From contig CAJTVY010000013.1 in NCBI GenBank assembly GCA_910579925.1, forward strand, positions 1 through 64,000: DNA of 64,000 nt. Direction: 5' to 3'. The notes under the pieces were generated by a model that was given only the letters and a program-made list of their open reading frames with translations, searched no databases and had not been told where the DNA came from. Origin of the DNA: an uncultured Dorea sp. Lineage in GTDB: Bacteria > Bacillota > Clostridia > Lachnospirales > Lachnospiraceae. Positions 43,932-51,526 of this stretch are shown here, one piece after another (the stretch's first letter is position 1; each line of letters starts with the position of its first letter). The position numbers and the translations under genes are program-made.

Positions 43932-46012
43932 GATATTTGGATCTGATAGGGGGATACCGCACTGCGCTTGCAGACGGGACGCTTGTCCCGGATTCCCCGA
44001 AGCACATGGCTACTGAAGAATTCTATCGGGCATGTCCTGGCGACAGGCTTCATGTCTGTGATGAAGATTATCTGTTTGCACCGGCTGTCTTTTCTATGGA
44101 GAGGGATCCGGTTTATCTGTATAGTTATGCATATCAGCCTGAGGAGAACTGGGCGCATTATACCAGGAATCTGACTCCCGGGGGCTACAGGCAGGAGGAC
44201 TACGTCTTTGAGGAAGAGTGCTGGTTTCGTGTCTGTGTCAGAAGAACGGACGGGGAAGATCTTGGTGATACAGACCTTAGACGAGCGAAGACGCTGGTGA
44301 CGCTGGAATCAGAGCCGGATAAAGGAATGGCATACAGAGGGCCGAAGCCCTGGTTTTGTCAGGAGATTGAAGAGACTGCCAAGTCTGTGAATAGAACGAA
44401 GCCGGGCGTTATGAAACTCTGCCTGCTGACGGATACGCACTATACTTTGAACGGCACGTGGGAAGATACGGCCTGTAATATCCGCAGCGTGGCCCGTCAG
44501 GTAAGTTATGATGCTATCATCCATCTGGGAGATCTTACAGACGGTATGGTTTCAAAAACGATGACAGAGAAGTATGTAGGGCGCATTCTGGATGATCTGG
44601 AATCGTGCGGAAGCCCGGTCTATGTAACGATGGGGAATCATGACAGTAATTATTTCCGCAACAGGAACAATGAATATACGGTTGGCGAGATGCGAAGAAT
44701 CTATCGACTGGGTGGAGAAGAAGAGAGGCTTGATTATTATGTGGATGCGCCCGGATTTTCTGTGCGGATGATTTTTCTGTCTTCCTTTGATGACAAGGCG
44801 CGTATTCGCTATGGGTATACGAAAGAGCAGATAAATTGGCTGGAAGGTGTCTTTTCTACGGCAGAAGCGGGAACCAGATTCTTAATTTTTTCCCATGCTG
44901 CCCCTCTTGCAAAGCTGGATTACTGGAGTTTTCATGTACGAAACGGCGAGAAACTGCTTGACGTTCTGGAGAAATATAACCGTCTGGAACAGTATCAGAT
45001 TGTCGGGTTTTTCTATGGACATACCCATGCGGATTACATTTTTGAGGAATGCAGTTTCCCGGTGGTGTCTGTAGGATGTGCAAAGCTTGAATATTTTACG
45101 GATAAGAAGCCGCCGGGGGCGGCGGCATGGCCAAGGAGCGCAGATACAGTGACGCAGGATCTCTGGGACAGCGTTCTGATCGACTTTGAGAGGCAGAAGG
45201 TCAGGATGGTACGCTTTGGAGCCGGGTATGACCGGGAGGTTTCCTTTGAAAAGAAAGAGAGTACCTACAAGAAAGTAGAAATCCTACGGCGGTCGAAACG
45301 GATAACGAAGGTATGGGCGCATCGCGGGGCAAGCGCCCATGCGCCGGAGAATACCCTTCCTGCATTTGAACTGGCCGAGGTCCTGGGAGCGGACGGGATT
45401 GAACTGGACGTTCAGTTATCGAAAGACGGTGTGCCGGTGGTGATCCATGATGAACGGATTGACAGGGTAAGCGATGGAGCGGGGAATGTCCGGGATTATA
45501 CACTGGAGGAACTGCGAGGGTTTAACATGAATCAGAAGTTTCCTGCATATGGACATGTGGTGATGCCAACCCTTTCGGAAGTGTACGACCTGGTGAAAAG
45601 GACGGATCTGGTCGTTAACCTGGAACTAAAGAATAGCGTCGTGTTCTATGAAGGGATGGAAGAACTGGTACTGGAACTTGCGAGGGAGAAGAGACTTGAG
45701 GACAGGGTGATCTATTCCTCCTTTAATCATTATTCGATGAGGAAGCTGAAGAAACTGGATCCGTCGGCAAGGGTTGCGCTTCTCTATTCAGACGGGATTC
45801 TGGATGCGGCTGGATATGCAGAAAGGAACGGAGCGTACGCCGTCCATCCTTCGCTTAAGAATATGGAATATCCGGGCTTGGATCTGGTGCGGGAGTGCCA
45901 TGACAGGAATATCCGAGTTCATGTATGGACGGTGAATGAAGAGGCGGATCTTGCGAGTATGAAGGCTGCCGGGGTGGATGCCGTAATTACGAATTATGTG
46001 GAAAAAGGATAG
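43928..46012 (+). CDS. Metallophosphoesterase-glycerophosphodiesterase fusion
   Basis: A 694-residue two-enzyme protein. After about 150 residues of unknown fold, a calcineurin-like metallophosphoesterase (about 155-410) shows LLTDTHYTL, IIHLGDLTDG, TMGNHDSNY, FSHAAP and YGHTHADY. A glycerophosphodiester phosphodiesterase (about 458-694) shows VWAHRGASAHAPENTLPAF, GIELDVQLSKDGVPVVIHDE, LELKN and VHVWTVNEEADL. Together they could hydrolyse glycerophosphodiesters and then a phosphomonoester. ATG 43928 is chosen (4-bp overlap with the upstream gene); the frame extends upstream without a better start. It is soluble, with no signal peptide, so cytoplasmic turnover or editing is likely. Confidence 0.85.
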   Translation: MRYLDLIGGYRTALADGTLVPDSPKHMATEEFYRACPGDRLHVCDEDYLFAPAVFSMERDPVYLYSYAYQPEENWAHYTRNLTPGGYRQEDYVFEEECWFRVCVRRTDGEDLGDTDLRRAKTLVTLESEPDKGMAYRGPKPWFCQEIEETAKSVNRTKPGVMKLCLLTDTHYTLNGTWEDTACNIRSVARQVSYDAIIHLGDLTDGMVSKTMTEKYVGRILDDLESCGSPVYVTMGNHDSNYFRNRNNEYTVGEMRRIYRLGGEEERLDYYVDAPGFSVRMIFLSSFDDKARIRYGYTKEQINWLEGVFSTAEAGTRFLIFSHAAPLAKLDYWSFHVRNGEKLLDVLEKYNRLEQYQIVGFFYGHTHADYIFEECSFPVVSVGCAKLEYFTDKKPPGAAAWPRSADTVTQDLWDSVLIDFERQKVRMVRFGAGYDREVSFEKKESTYKKVEILRRSKRITKVWAHRGASAHAPENTLPAFELAEVLGADGIELDVQLSKDGVPVVIHDERIDRVSDGAGNVRDYTLEELRGFNMNQKFPAYGHVVMPTLSEVYDLVKRTDLVVNLELKNSVVFYEGMEELVLELAREKRLEDRVIYSSFNHYSMRKLKKLDPSARVALLYSDGILDAAGYAERNGAYAVHPSLKNMEYPGLDLVRECHDRNIRVHVWTVNEEADLASMKAAGVDAVITNYVEKG

Positions 46013-46111
46013 TTTTTGGCAGGGATATGGAGTAGAAATCTTGAAAACATAAAGTTTATATATTATATTTTATAGTTATTATACGATATTATAAGAAGGG
46101 ACATTATCCAG

Positions 46112-47452
46112 ATGAAGAAAGTTATAACGTATGGAACGTACGATCTGTTTCACGAGGGACATTACAATCTGCTCAAGAGGGCGAAAGCGCTTGGGGATTA
46201 TCTGATCGTAGGTGTCACTACGGAATATTATGATCTGCAGAGAGGAAAACTGAATGTTGTCAATTCTGTTCTTGAGCGTGTAGAGAACGTGAAGAAGACA
46301 GGCTTGGCGGATGAGATTATCATAGAGGATCACGATGGACAGAAGCAGGAAGATATTCAGAAGATGAAAGCAGATATCTTTGCAATCGGTTCAGACTGGA
46401 CTGGCGCATTTGACTATCTTAGGGAATTCTGCGAAGTGGTGTATCTGGAACGAACCCCCGACATTTCATCTACAATGTTAAGAGCGAGCAAATATCCGAT
46501 CCGCCAGCTCGGTATCGTTGGAACCGGCCGGATTGCGCCAAGGTTCCTGGCAGAGGCGAAATTTGTCAGCGGGATAAATGTACGGGCCGCTTATAATCCG
46601 AACGAGGAAAGCGTAGGAAACTTTGGGAAGAAACATGAACTGGAAGCTTACTGGAAGGATTTTTCAGAGTTTCTGGGGCGCGTAGATGCAATCTATATTG
46701 CATCTCCTCACGAAACGCATTATAATTATGCTAAGAGAGCGATTGAAGAAGGGCGGCATGTGCTGTGTGAAAAGCCGTTGACATTTACCATTAAGGAAGC
46801 GGAAGAACTCTACGAGCTTGCCAGGGAAAAAGGCGTTGTACTGATGGAAGGGATCAAGACGGCATATTGTCCGGGATTCATGCAGATGATGAATGTTGCG
46901 CGCAGTGGAGTGATCGGAGAAGTGAAGGATGTGGAGGCCTGCTTTTCCCGGCTTACGGCTTCTCATATGCGTGAGATGGCGGATCAGAAGTATGGAGGGG
47001 CGTTTCTTGAATTTGGAAGTTATACGCTTTTGCCAATCTTTAAATTGCTTGGATGTAATTACGAGTCTGTAGAGTTTGATAGTATTCTTGCAGAGAACGG
47101 GGTGGATCTTTATTCCAAGATCCATTTCCGGTACAAGGAAGCGCTTGCTCTGTCGAAGACCGGTATCGGAGCCAAATCGGAAGGACAGCTTGTGATTGCA
47201 GGGACAAAAGGATATATTCTGTCTGAGTCGCCGTGGTGGCTTACAAGATCTTTTGTGGTACGGTTTGAGGATCCGGGTAAGGTGGAGCGGTATTCTCCTA
47301 AATTTTTAGGAGACGGGCTTCGATATGAGATTGCGGATTTTGTCTCTAAGATGAATGGGAATGAGAGAATGTCTCACTGCCTTACCAGGGAAGAGTCTAT
47401 TGCTATGGCAGGGGTGGTTGAGAAGTTTATGGAACGACGTAATAAAATATAA
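46112..47452 (+). CDS. TagD-like cytidylyltransferase fused to a Gfo/Idh/MocA oxidoreductase
   Basis: A 446-residue fusion. Residues 1-130 are a glycerol-3-phosphate cytidylyltransferase-type nucleotidyltransferase (ITYGTYDLFHEGHYNLLKRA with the HxGH-like HEGH, and a later ISSTMLR motif). Residues 132-446 are a Gfo/Idh/MocA dehydrogenase (LGIVGTGRIAPRFLAEAKFV, IASPHETHYNYAKRAIEEGR, VLCEKPLTF). The pair would supply a CDP-activated polyol phosphate, with the oxidoreductase perhaps making or modifying the polyol or sugar. It fits as donor synthesis for the transferase at 42585. Confidence 0.85.
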   Translation: MKKVITYGTYDLFHEGHYNLLKRAKALGDYLIVGVTTEYYDLQRGKLNVVNSVLERVENVKKTGLADEIIIEDHDGQKQEDIQKMKADIFAIGSDWTGAFDYLREFCEVVYLERTPDISSTMLRASKYPIRQLGIVGTGRIAPRFLAEAKFVSGINVRAAYNPNEESVGNFGKKHELEAYWKDFSEFLGRVDAIYIASPHETHYNYAKRAIEEGRHVLCEKPLTFTIKEAEELYELAREKGVVLMEGIKTAYCPGFMQMMNVARSGVIGEVKDVEACFSRLTASHMREMADQKYGGAFLEFGSYTLLPIFKLLGCNYESVEFDSILAENGVDLYSKIHFRYKEALALSKTGIGAKSEGQLVIAGTKGYILSESPWWLTRSFVVRFEDPGKVERYSPKFLGDGLRYEIADFVSKMNGNERMSHCLTREESIAMAGVVEKFMERRNKI

Positions 47453-47463
47453 AGGAGGAATTG

Positions 47464-48216
47464 ATGACCATGAAGCAGAATATGAAGAGATTTGCGGCAT
47501 TTGCAATGGCAGCGGTGATGACAGTGGCTTTTCCGGCGTCTGTAGCAGCGGAGGAACTGGAACATGGAGATGAAAAGGCGGGTGTCGGAGAGGTAGAAGG
47601 CAGCGTTAAGCAGGATATTTACCAGGTTGTACTGCCTACGGTTACGGACAACATGTTCAATTTTATCATTGACCCTCAGGGGCTGATTAACAAGACGGAG
47701 GGCGCAGCGTATGACGGTAAGACTTTTGAAGAAGGCGGGACGCTGTTCTTTGAGAGGAAAGACGGCGGCGTGGAAGAGGATTACAGCAGCATGAGCGATG
47801 CCATTAAGATTATGAACCGCAGTTCCGTAGCGATTGATGTTGCGGTGGATGTTCGGGTGGAGGCGGAGTCGCTGAATGGTATTACGCTTACCGGGGATAA
47901 AGAGTTCACGGATGATACGGGGGCGAGTCTTTATCTGGCGTTGACGGATGGAGAAGAGACCGTGCCGATCGGTGCGGACGGAGTGTCTATGAACGTGACG
48001 GTTGATGCGGCGCCGGAAGGAGCATATGAGTATTCCTATGACGAGGAGACGGGGGAATATACATATGAGATGAGCAGCGATCTGAGCGGGATTGAGTTCC
48101 CGGAGTATTCGTTCCAGCTTGTGGGAGCGTCCAATGAGAAAGGGGACTGGTCTGAGCTTAAAGGGGCGGTTCCGAAGATTCTGGTTTCCTGGAAGATTAC
48201 GCCAAAGAGTGAGTAG
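47464..48216 (+). CDS. Secreted beta-rich protein
   Basis: A 250-residue protein with a signal peptide (about 1-30; KRFAAFAMAAVMTVAFPASV, cleavage near AAEE). The mature part is acidic and strand-rich: IYQVVLPTVTDNMFNFIIDP, DAIKIMNRSSVAIDVAVDVR and FQLVGASNEKGDWSELK. It resembles Clostridia surface proteins whose domain begins VVLPT and ends in an SWKIT-like strand; no cell-wall anchor is seen. AAAGGAGG precedes ATG 47464, only 11 bp after the TagD-fusion gene, so it is probably co-transcribed. The function is unknown. Confidence 0.7.
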   Translation: MTMKQNMKRFAAFAMAAVMTVAFPASVAAEELEHGDEKAGVGEVEGSVKQDIYQVVLPTVTDNMFNFIIDPQGLINKTEGAAYDGKTFEEGGTLFFERKDGGVEEDYSSMSDAIKIMNRSSVAIDVAVDVRVEAESLNGITLTGDKEFTDDTGASLYLALTDGEETVPIGADGVSMNVTVDAAPEGAYEYSYDEETGEYTYEMSSDLSGIEFPEYSFQLVGASNEKGDWSELKGAVPKILVSWKITPKSE

Positions 48217-48230
48217 GAGACAGAGAATAA

Positions 48231-48277
48231 GGCGGAGGAGTAAAGAAAACTATATTTCTTTACTCCTCCGCCTTTTT
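48231..48277 (+). terminator. Rho-independent terminator of the glycerol-phosphate cluster
   Basis: GGCGGAGGAGTAAAGAAA (from 48231) pairs perfectly with TTTCTTTACTCCTCCGCC, followed by TTTTT. It is very stable. Confidence 0.9.
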
Positions 48278-48320
48278 GAGTATTTTCAATATAAGAGAAA
48301 TGATTTGTAAACTGCCGGAT

Positions 48321-49139
48321 TTAGGAAATCAGCCACTTTTTTTCGTCTTCTTTTGTCTTGCATTTGTTAATAAAAGGAATATTTTTAGAGAGTCCCGTTT
48401 TCTCAAATTCTTTTGATAATAAGTCTAGGAAGTTTATCAGAGGGGTCTGTCCTTCCCTGGTTTTCGCAATAATGTTAAACAGGCAGTCTGCCCGTGGTTC
48501 GGAGAAGGTCATGTCCTGCATGTTATAAGCGATTCCTTCGCCTAATCCTACCGGGGAATGGCTGCTGGGCTGCCATACAAAGTGGGGCACAGAAGCGCCG
48601 GGCGAACAGAAACCAGAAAGAAAGCGCATCTGATCTTTGAGATGGCTGATGACTGATAAGCCGCCCCTGGGGGGATTGGGAACCCGGTTATAGATTACTA
48701 TTTTATCCAGTTTTACGGGATTCAGATTGGCTTCACTGCCGAGTAATATCTTATATTGATAGACTGACTGCGCAAAAGTTTCTCTGGACTGGCAGTACCC
48801 CCATAATTTAAGCGCTGCATCGATGGCGGCTGTCTGAGAGGAGATATTGGCGACTACACGGGCAACCAGATAAGGGCCTTGAGGCGACTGGGTTCCTGGA
48901 TAGACGTGATAATAGCCTTGAACATTCCGAGTGATGGAGGGCTCTTCGGCTATGTCCAGAAACGAACGCTCCTGCGGCTCTGGAACCTGGTCAAAATAGA
49001 GGTTTCCCTGCTGAGGCGGTTCGGCGGTGAGGTAATGGTATATCTTGTCTTTTGTGGCATTGGGTGTTTTGCAGCAGCCTTTGTCGTCATAATAATGCTG
49101 GTAGATTGGTTCGAGCATGTCTAAGTATGCTGAATACAT
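48321..49139 (-). CDS. HopA1-like protein
   Basis: A 272-residue soluble protein. The middle and C-terminal parts (GYYHVYPGTQSPQGPYLVAR, KLDKIVIYNRVPNP, then the Gly-rich GLGEGIAYNM and PRADCLFNIIAKTREG) resemble the HopA1 family, first named for type III effectors but also found near lanthipeptide and other modification genes. No precursor peptide or kinase is visible beside it, so the role is unknown. It stands alone, with GGAGG before the ATG. The assignment rests on pattern resemblance only. Confidence 0.45.
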   Translation of the reverse strand: MYSAYLDMLEPIYQHYYDDKGCCKTPNATKDKIYHYLTAEPPQQGNLYFDQVPEPQERSFLDIAEEPSITRNVQGYYHVYPGTQSPQGPYLVARVVANISSQTAAIDAALKLWGYCQSRETFAQSVYQYKILLGSEANLNPVKLDKIVIYNRVPNPPRGGLSVISHLKDQMRFLSGFCSPGASVPHFVWQPSSHSPVGLGEGIAYNMQDMTFSEPRADCLFNIIAKTREGQTPLINFLDLLSKEFEKTGLSKNIPFINKCKTKEDEKKWLIS

Positions 49140-49368
49140 GTGAATCCTCCGTTTCGATTTTCGTTTGTTGTCAGAATTGATATGAATGATTCCCTACCAT
49201 TGAAAAACACTTAAATTATATCATATATTTGGGCATTGTGGGAAATTTTGTCGAAATTTTTCCTCGAATATGATATACTAGGAACGGTTTCGCAATTGTA
49301 AAGTCGGAGAGAGAATGAAGATTCTCTCTATTTCTTATACTATTTTTTAAATTAGAGGAGGGCTTTAC

Positions 49369-50250
49369 ATGGAGAATGAGAAGAATGGTAAAAAGCGGCG
49401 TATTTTTGTGGAACTACTAATTGCAGGATTATCAGTGGCTGCAGGTGTTCTGGGAGGAAGTTTTGCTCAGAACAAATATATTGAATCACAGGTTGCAAAT
49501 GTCACTGGGGACGGGAATACGGTTACGATTAATAATGTTGATGATCTTGTGGAAAATTTCAACAAATTAATGAAAGAAAATGAGACCTTAAAGGAGCAAA
49601 ATGAAGATTACTATACGGATTATAAAGAAGCAAAAGAAACAATTGAGAGTTTAGAGGTTCAATTAGGTGATTCACCGTCTATTGAACTAAAAGACCTTAG
49701 TCTTTGTGTTGACGGCGAAGATAAGAACATAAATAAGAATCAATCATATGCGGTTATAAATGGTACAGACTATTTTTCAGAAGATTTTCTGAATAGTATT
49801 ATTTCCGAAAATACAGCGATTACGATCAAAGATGACGTAATGTACCTGGGGAAGGTGGTCGCAGACAGGGAGAAGCTATTTTCTCAGAGAATCGTGGATG
49901 AAGGCGGAGCCAGTATGGTGGATAATGCAACGGATTCCTATGGGAATACACATGTAAATGTGCTGAGTTTAAAATATGGAAATGACATTGTTTTTAGTCT
50001 GAATGAGAAATACTCATTATTAAAGCTCAAAATAGCGATTGATGAATCGTCAGACAGTAACGGGCAGTGTACACTTACGGTTCTGGCAGATGGACAGGAA
50101 GTATGGACCAGTCCCCAGCTTAATAAAATATCTACAAAAGAACTTGACTATCCGGATTTGAAAATTAATAATTGCTCACGTCTGGAAATCAAATGCAGTG
50201 GTGACGGGTGGGTTTATCCCCTTGTTTATGATGCGGAAGTGTATAATTAG
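49369..50250 (+). CDS. Membrane-anchored coiled-coil protein with NPCBM-like domain
   Basis: A 293-residue protein with an N-terminal membrane helix (about 11-33), a coiled coil (about 55-100; NFNKLMKENETLKEQNEDYY) and a C-terminal beta-sandwich (about 185-293; NVLSLKYGNDIVFSLNEKYS, CSRLEIKCSGDG, PLVYDAEVYN) resembling NPCBM/NEW2-type carbohydrate-binding domains, often seen in surface or phage-related proteins. GAGGAGGG precedes the ATG. A hairpin at about 49308-49330 lies in its leader. Lower GC than its neighbours suggests transfer. Confidence 0.65.
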   Translation: MENEKNGKKRRIFVELLIAGLSVAAGVLGGSFAQNKYIESQVANVTGDGNTVTINNVDDLVENFNKLMKENETLKEQNEDYYTDYKEAKETIESLEVQLGDSPSIELKDLSLCVDGEDKNINKNQSYAVINGTDYFSEDFLNSIISENTAITIKDDVMYLGKVVADREKLFSQRIVDEGGASMVDNATDSYGNTHVNVLSLKYGNDIVFSLNEKYSLLKLKIAIDESSDSNGQCTLTVLADGQEVWTSPQLNKISTKELDYPDLKINNCSRLEIKCSGDGWVYPLVYDAEVYN

Positions 50251-50257
50251 TATATCA

Positions 50258-50311
50258 AAGGGAACACCATGCTGCATGCCCTGCGGGCGGGTGGTCTTCG
50301 TACATGAAGGT
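50258..50311. repeat. 54-nt structured repeat, copy B
   Basis: A gapless match to 36848-36901 at about 41 of 54 positions. The inner hairpin is GCCC TGC GGGC, where copy A has ACCC TTC GGGT, so pairing is kept. The outer CACC and GGTG are conserved. It lies between the membrane-anchored protein gene and an Xre regulator. Confidence 0.5.
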
Positions 50312-50428
50312 GCACATTATTTAAAAGATATAATGAGATATGGTGCAGAGTATCTCAGTATCTGACATTCCTTTTTTGCTCAGATTGATAAAATATTCCA
50401 TGAACTGAGTACAAAGGAGGAATATGAT

Positions 50429-50704
50429 ATGCATTTCGCAGAAAAACTCAAAGCTTTACGCAACAGAAACAATCTGACACAGGATGAACTAGCAAAACTG
50501 ATGAATCTTGCCCGTTCTACCATCGCTGGTTATGAGAAGAAGAACAGGCAGCCGTCTTATGAAGTCCTGGCGAGATTCGCAGACTTCTTTCACGTTTCGA
50601 TTGATTATCTTCTTACAGGAAGGGAATCTGTTTATATTGCCTCAGATTCGGGCTGGGGTATGGTTAATGGACGTGCTGTGAGCAGGGAGATAGACAGGAT
50701 ATGA
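50429..50704 (+). CDS. Xre-family transcriptional regulator
   Basis: A 91-residue protein with an N-terminal Cro/C1-type helix-turn-helix (KLKALRNRNNLTQDELAKLM, ARSTIAGYEKKNRQPSYEVL, FFHVSIDYLLTG) and a short tail. GGAGGAATATGAT precedes ATG 50429. It is one of two Xre proteins just upstream of the giant ATPase operon and may help control it. Confidence 0.85.
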   Translation: MHFAEKLKALRNRNNLTQDELAKLMNLARSTIAGYEKKNRQPSYEVLARFADFFHVSIDYLLTGRESVYIASDSGWGMVNGRAVSREIDRI

Positions 50705-50810
50705 AGAAAAGGCTCATTTTCCGGCGGGAATACTGCTGTGGAAATGGGCCTTTTAAATGAGGGTAAAATGGGGGAGGTTTTGCTGGAATCTTACGCTGAT
50801 TAATTGCTCT

Positions 50811-51143
50811 TTAAGAGACCTTACAAGCGGACAGTAATGTCTCTGTCGTGGCAAGAATGACCTTGAGATGGCTTTCGTCGCATTGTGACAGCAGGCGCAG
50901 GATTTTCTGGTATGTATCGTTATCCAGATTTTTGTCTGGATAGACGACGGTGTCTGCTGACAGATTGAAGTAGCGCATGGATTTTTCGAACAACTCGTAA
51001 CTTGGGTTATTTCGAAATCGCTCAAGGTCTTTTAGGTAAGATAAAGAGATATCCAGGATTTCGGCTAATTCTGCCTGAGTGAGCTTTTTATCCATCCGTG
51101 CGTTTTTGAGCACGATCCCATAAGGAGTTGGATGAAATGCCAT
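50811..51143 (-). CDS. Xre-family transcriptional regulator divergent from the ATPase operon
   Basis: A 110-residue protein with a Cro/C1 helix-turn-helix (LKNARMDKKLTQAELAEILD, SLSYLKDLERFRNNPSYELF) and a C-terminal helical part (NDTYQKILRLLSQCDESHLK) likely for dimerisation. ATG 51143 follows GGAGGTGATTC. It is divergent from the large ATPase operon; the palindrome at 51199-51210 lies in the shared upstream region and is a candidate operator. Confidence 0.85.
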   Translation of the reverse strand: MAFHPTPYGIVLKNARMDKKLTQAELAEILDISLSYLKDLERFRNNPSYELFEKSMRYFNLSADTVVYPDKNLDNDTYQKILRLLSQCDESHLKVILATTETLLSACKVS

Positions 51144-51526
51144 GGAATCACCTCCATAAGTATGATAATACCATACGTGAAAAAAGTAAAAGTGTTTTTA
51201 CAGTACTGTAGTGGTATGATGTTGCCGTACTTTTGGTAGACTTGTAGTATGAAAGTATGGTTTCGCCATATTGTATTATTATAAGAGTGATTTAGAATAT
51301 AAGTATATGGAGAAATGGCGGTTTATGAATGAAAAATGTGTTGAAATGTCGAAAAATGGATAGAGAGGTTTATGAAAGTAGAAAAATATCGAAATTCAGG
51401 ATGATTAAAGAATGGTAAGAAGACTTGGAGGAAATTTACTCCTTGTTTTGTTATCTTTTTTTATATAGTGGTAGAATTAGGTTGCATAATACGATATCTG
51501 TGAAAAGTATACGAGGAGAGGGAAAA
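51144..51526. other. Regulatory region between the Xre gene and the ATPase operon
   Basis: There is no gene in these 383 bases. It contains the palindrome TACAGTACTGTA (51199-51210), AT-rich promoter-like stretches on both strands (for example a possible TTGTTT with TATAGT near 51440-51470), and the ribosome site GGAGAGGG (51513-51520). An in-frame TTG at 51425 would extend the first ATPase by 34 residues but has no better site. Confidence 0.5.
51199..51210. promoter_or_regulatory. Palindromic candidate operator
   Basis: A perfect 12-bp palindrome TACAGTACTGTA, 55 bp upstream of the divergent Xre start and about 315 bp before the ATPase operon start. Its size and position fit an Xre dimer site. 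Confidence 0.4.

Noticed and set aside
46063..46089. Sigma-28-like TTAT-N15-TACGATAT before the TagD-fusion gene
   Set aside because: It lies in a very AT-rich stretch where chance matches are easy, and a start about 7 bases downstream would cut into the ribosome binding site at 46093-46100.
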